Shown here piece by piece: positions 63,935 to 64,000 of a DNA stretch of 64,000 nt. Below the pieces are notes generated by a model. The model had not been told where the DNA came from. It saw nothing but the letters and a program-made list of their open reading frames with translations, and searched no databases. The stretch's first letter is position 1, and each line of letters opens with the position of its first letter. This DNA comes from Sepiola atlantica (Eukaryota > Mollusca > Cephalopoda > Sepiida > Sepiolidae): the NCBI GenBank assembly GCA_963556195.1, contig OY744525.1, positions 26,359,413 through 26,423,412 on the forward strand, in the 5' to 3' direction. The position numbers and the translations under genes were made by a program.

Positions 63935-64000
63935 AGTTAAATTTATGAAACTGCTGAAATGTAATAAGTTAGTATAGCCATATCATTTAAAATTTTGATG

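Overview
The window is AT-rich, repeat-dominated metazoan nuclear DNA. I find no confident host gene, rRNA gene or functional tRNA gene. Every protein-like segment I recognise belongs to a decayed mobile element: CR1/Jockey-like and RTE-like LINEs, a Ty3/Gypsy LTR element, Penelope-like elements (PLEs), mariner and a hAT-like non-autonomous transposon. The element mix (SINEs with tRNA-like heads, PLEs, long (AT)n tracts, a Gypsy element with a SAM-like N-terminal ORF) looks like a mollusc, most likely a coleoid cephalopod. That assignment comes from family resemblance only.

Layout. 0-9.7 kb: LINE 3' fragments (2.0-3.0 kb plus; 4.3-4.8 kb minus), a folded-back SINE (3.7-4.25 kb), a purine-rich minisatellite (7.46-8.13 kb) and a ~165 bp tandem repeat (8.6-9.13 kb). 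9.69-13.26 kb: a nearly full-length but frameshifted CR1/Jockey-like LINE on the minus strand. 13.5-18.5 kb: a 42 bp minisatellite, an ~820 bp insertion carrying 132 bp inverted arms, a hammerhead-bearing element (15.7 kb), a tRNA-headed SINE (16.1 kb) and a 37 bp satellite. 18.6-30 kb: small dispersed repeats, a candidate solo LTR, a SINE ending in a hammerhead-like core (26.4 kb) and a palindrome (27 kb). 30.0-33.4 kb: the Gypsy element. 35-40 kb: LINE tails, one split by a solo LTR. 41-47.6 kb: a cluster of long inverted repeats centred on two head-to-head PLE copies. 49-55.8 kb: a retrozyme-like tandem SINE dimer, a hAT MITE, telomere-like repeats, a mariner pseudogene and inverted LINE tails. 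56-64 kb: mostly featureless, low-complexity or dispersed repeats, with a 32 bp satellite at 62.1-62.6 kb related to the 37 bp satellite.

The most interesting theme is a series of hammerhead self-cleaving ribozyme (HHR) motifs in several unrelated-looking repeats. The best folds are at 15.72 kb, 41.73 kb, 47.47 kb and twice at 51.4/51.7 kb. At the last site two direct copies 342 nt apart flank a tRNA-like promoter, the arrangement expected of a unit that could be excised as a monomeric or circular RNA. HHRs in PLEs and retrozymes are established knowledge. Their attachment to tRNA-headed SINEs here, and the regular (AT)n tracts next to the 3' ends of these elements, are what I would follow up. 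All folds were done by eye, with no search or folding program.
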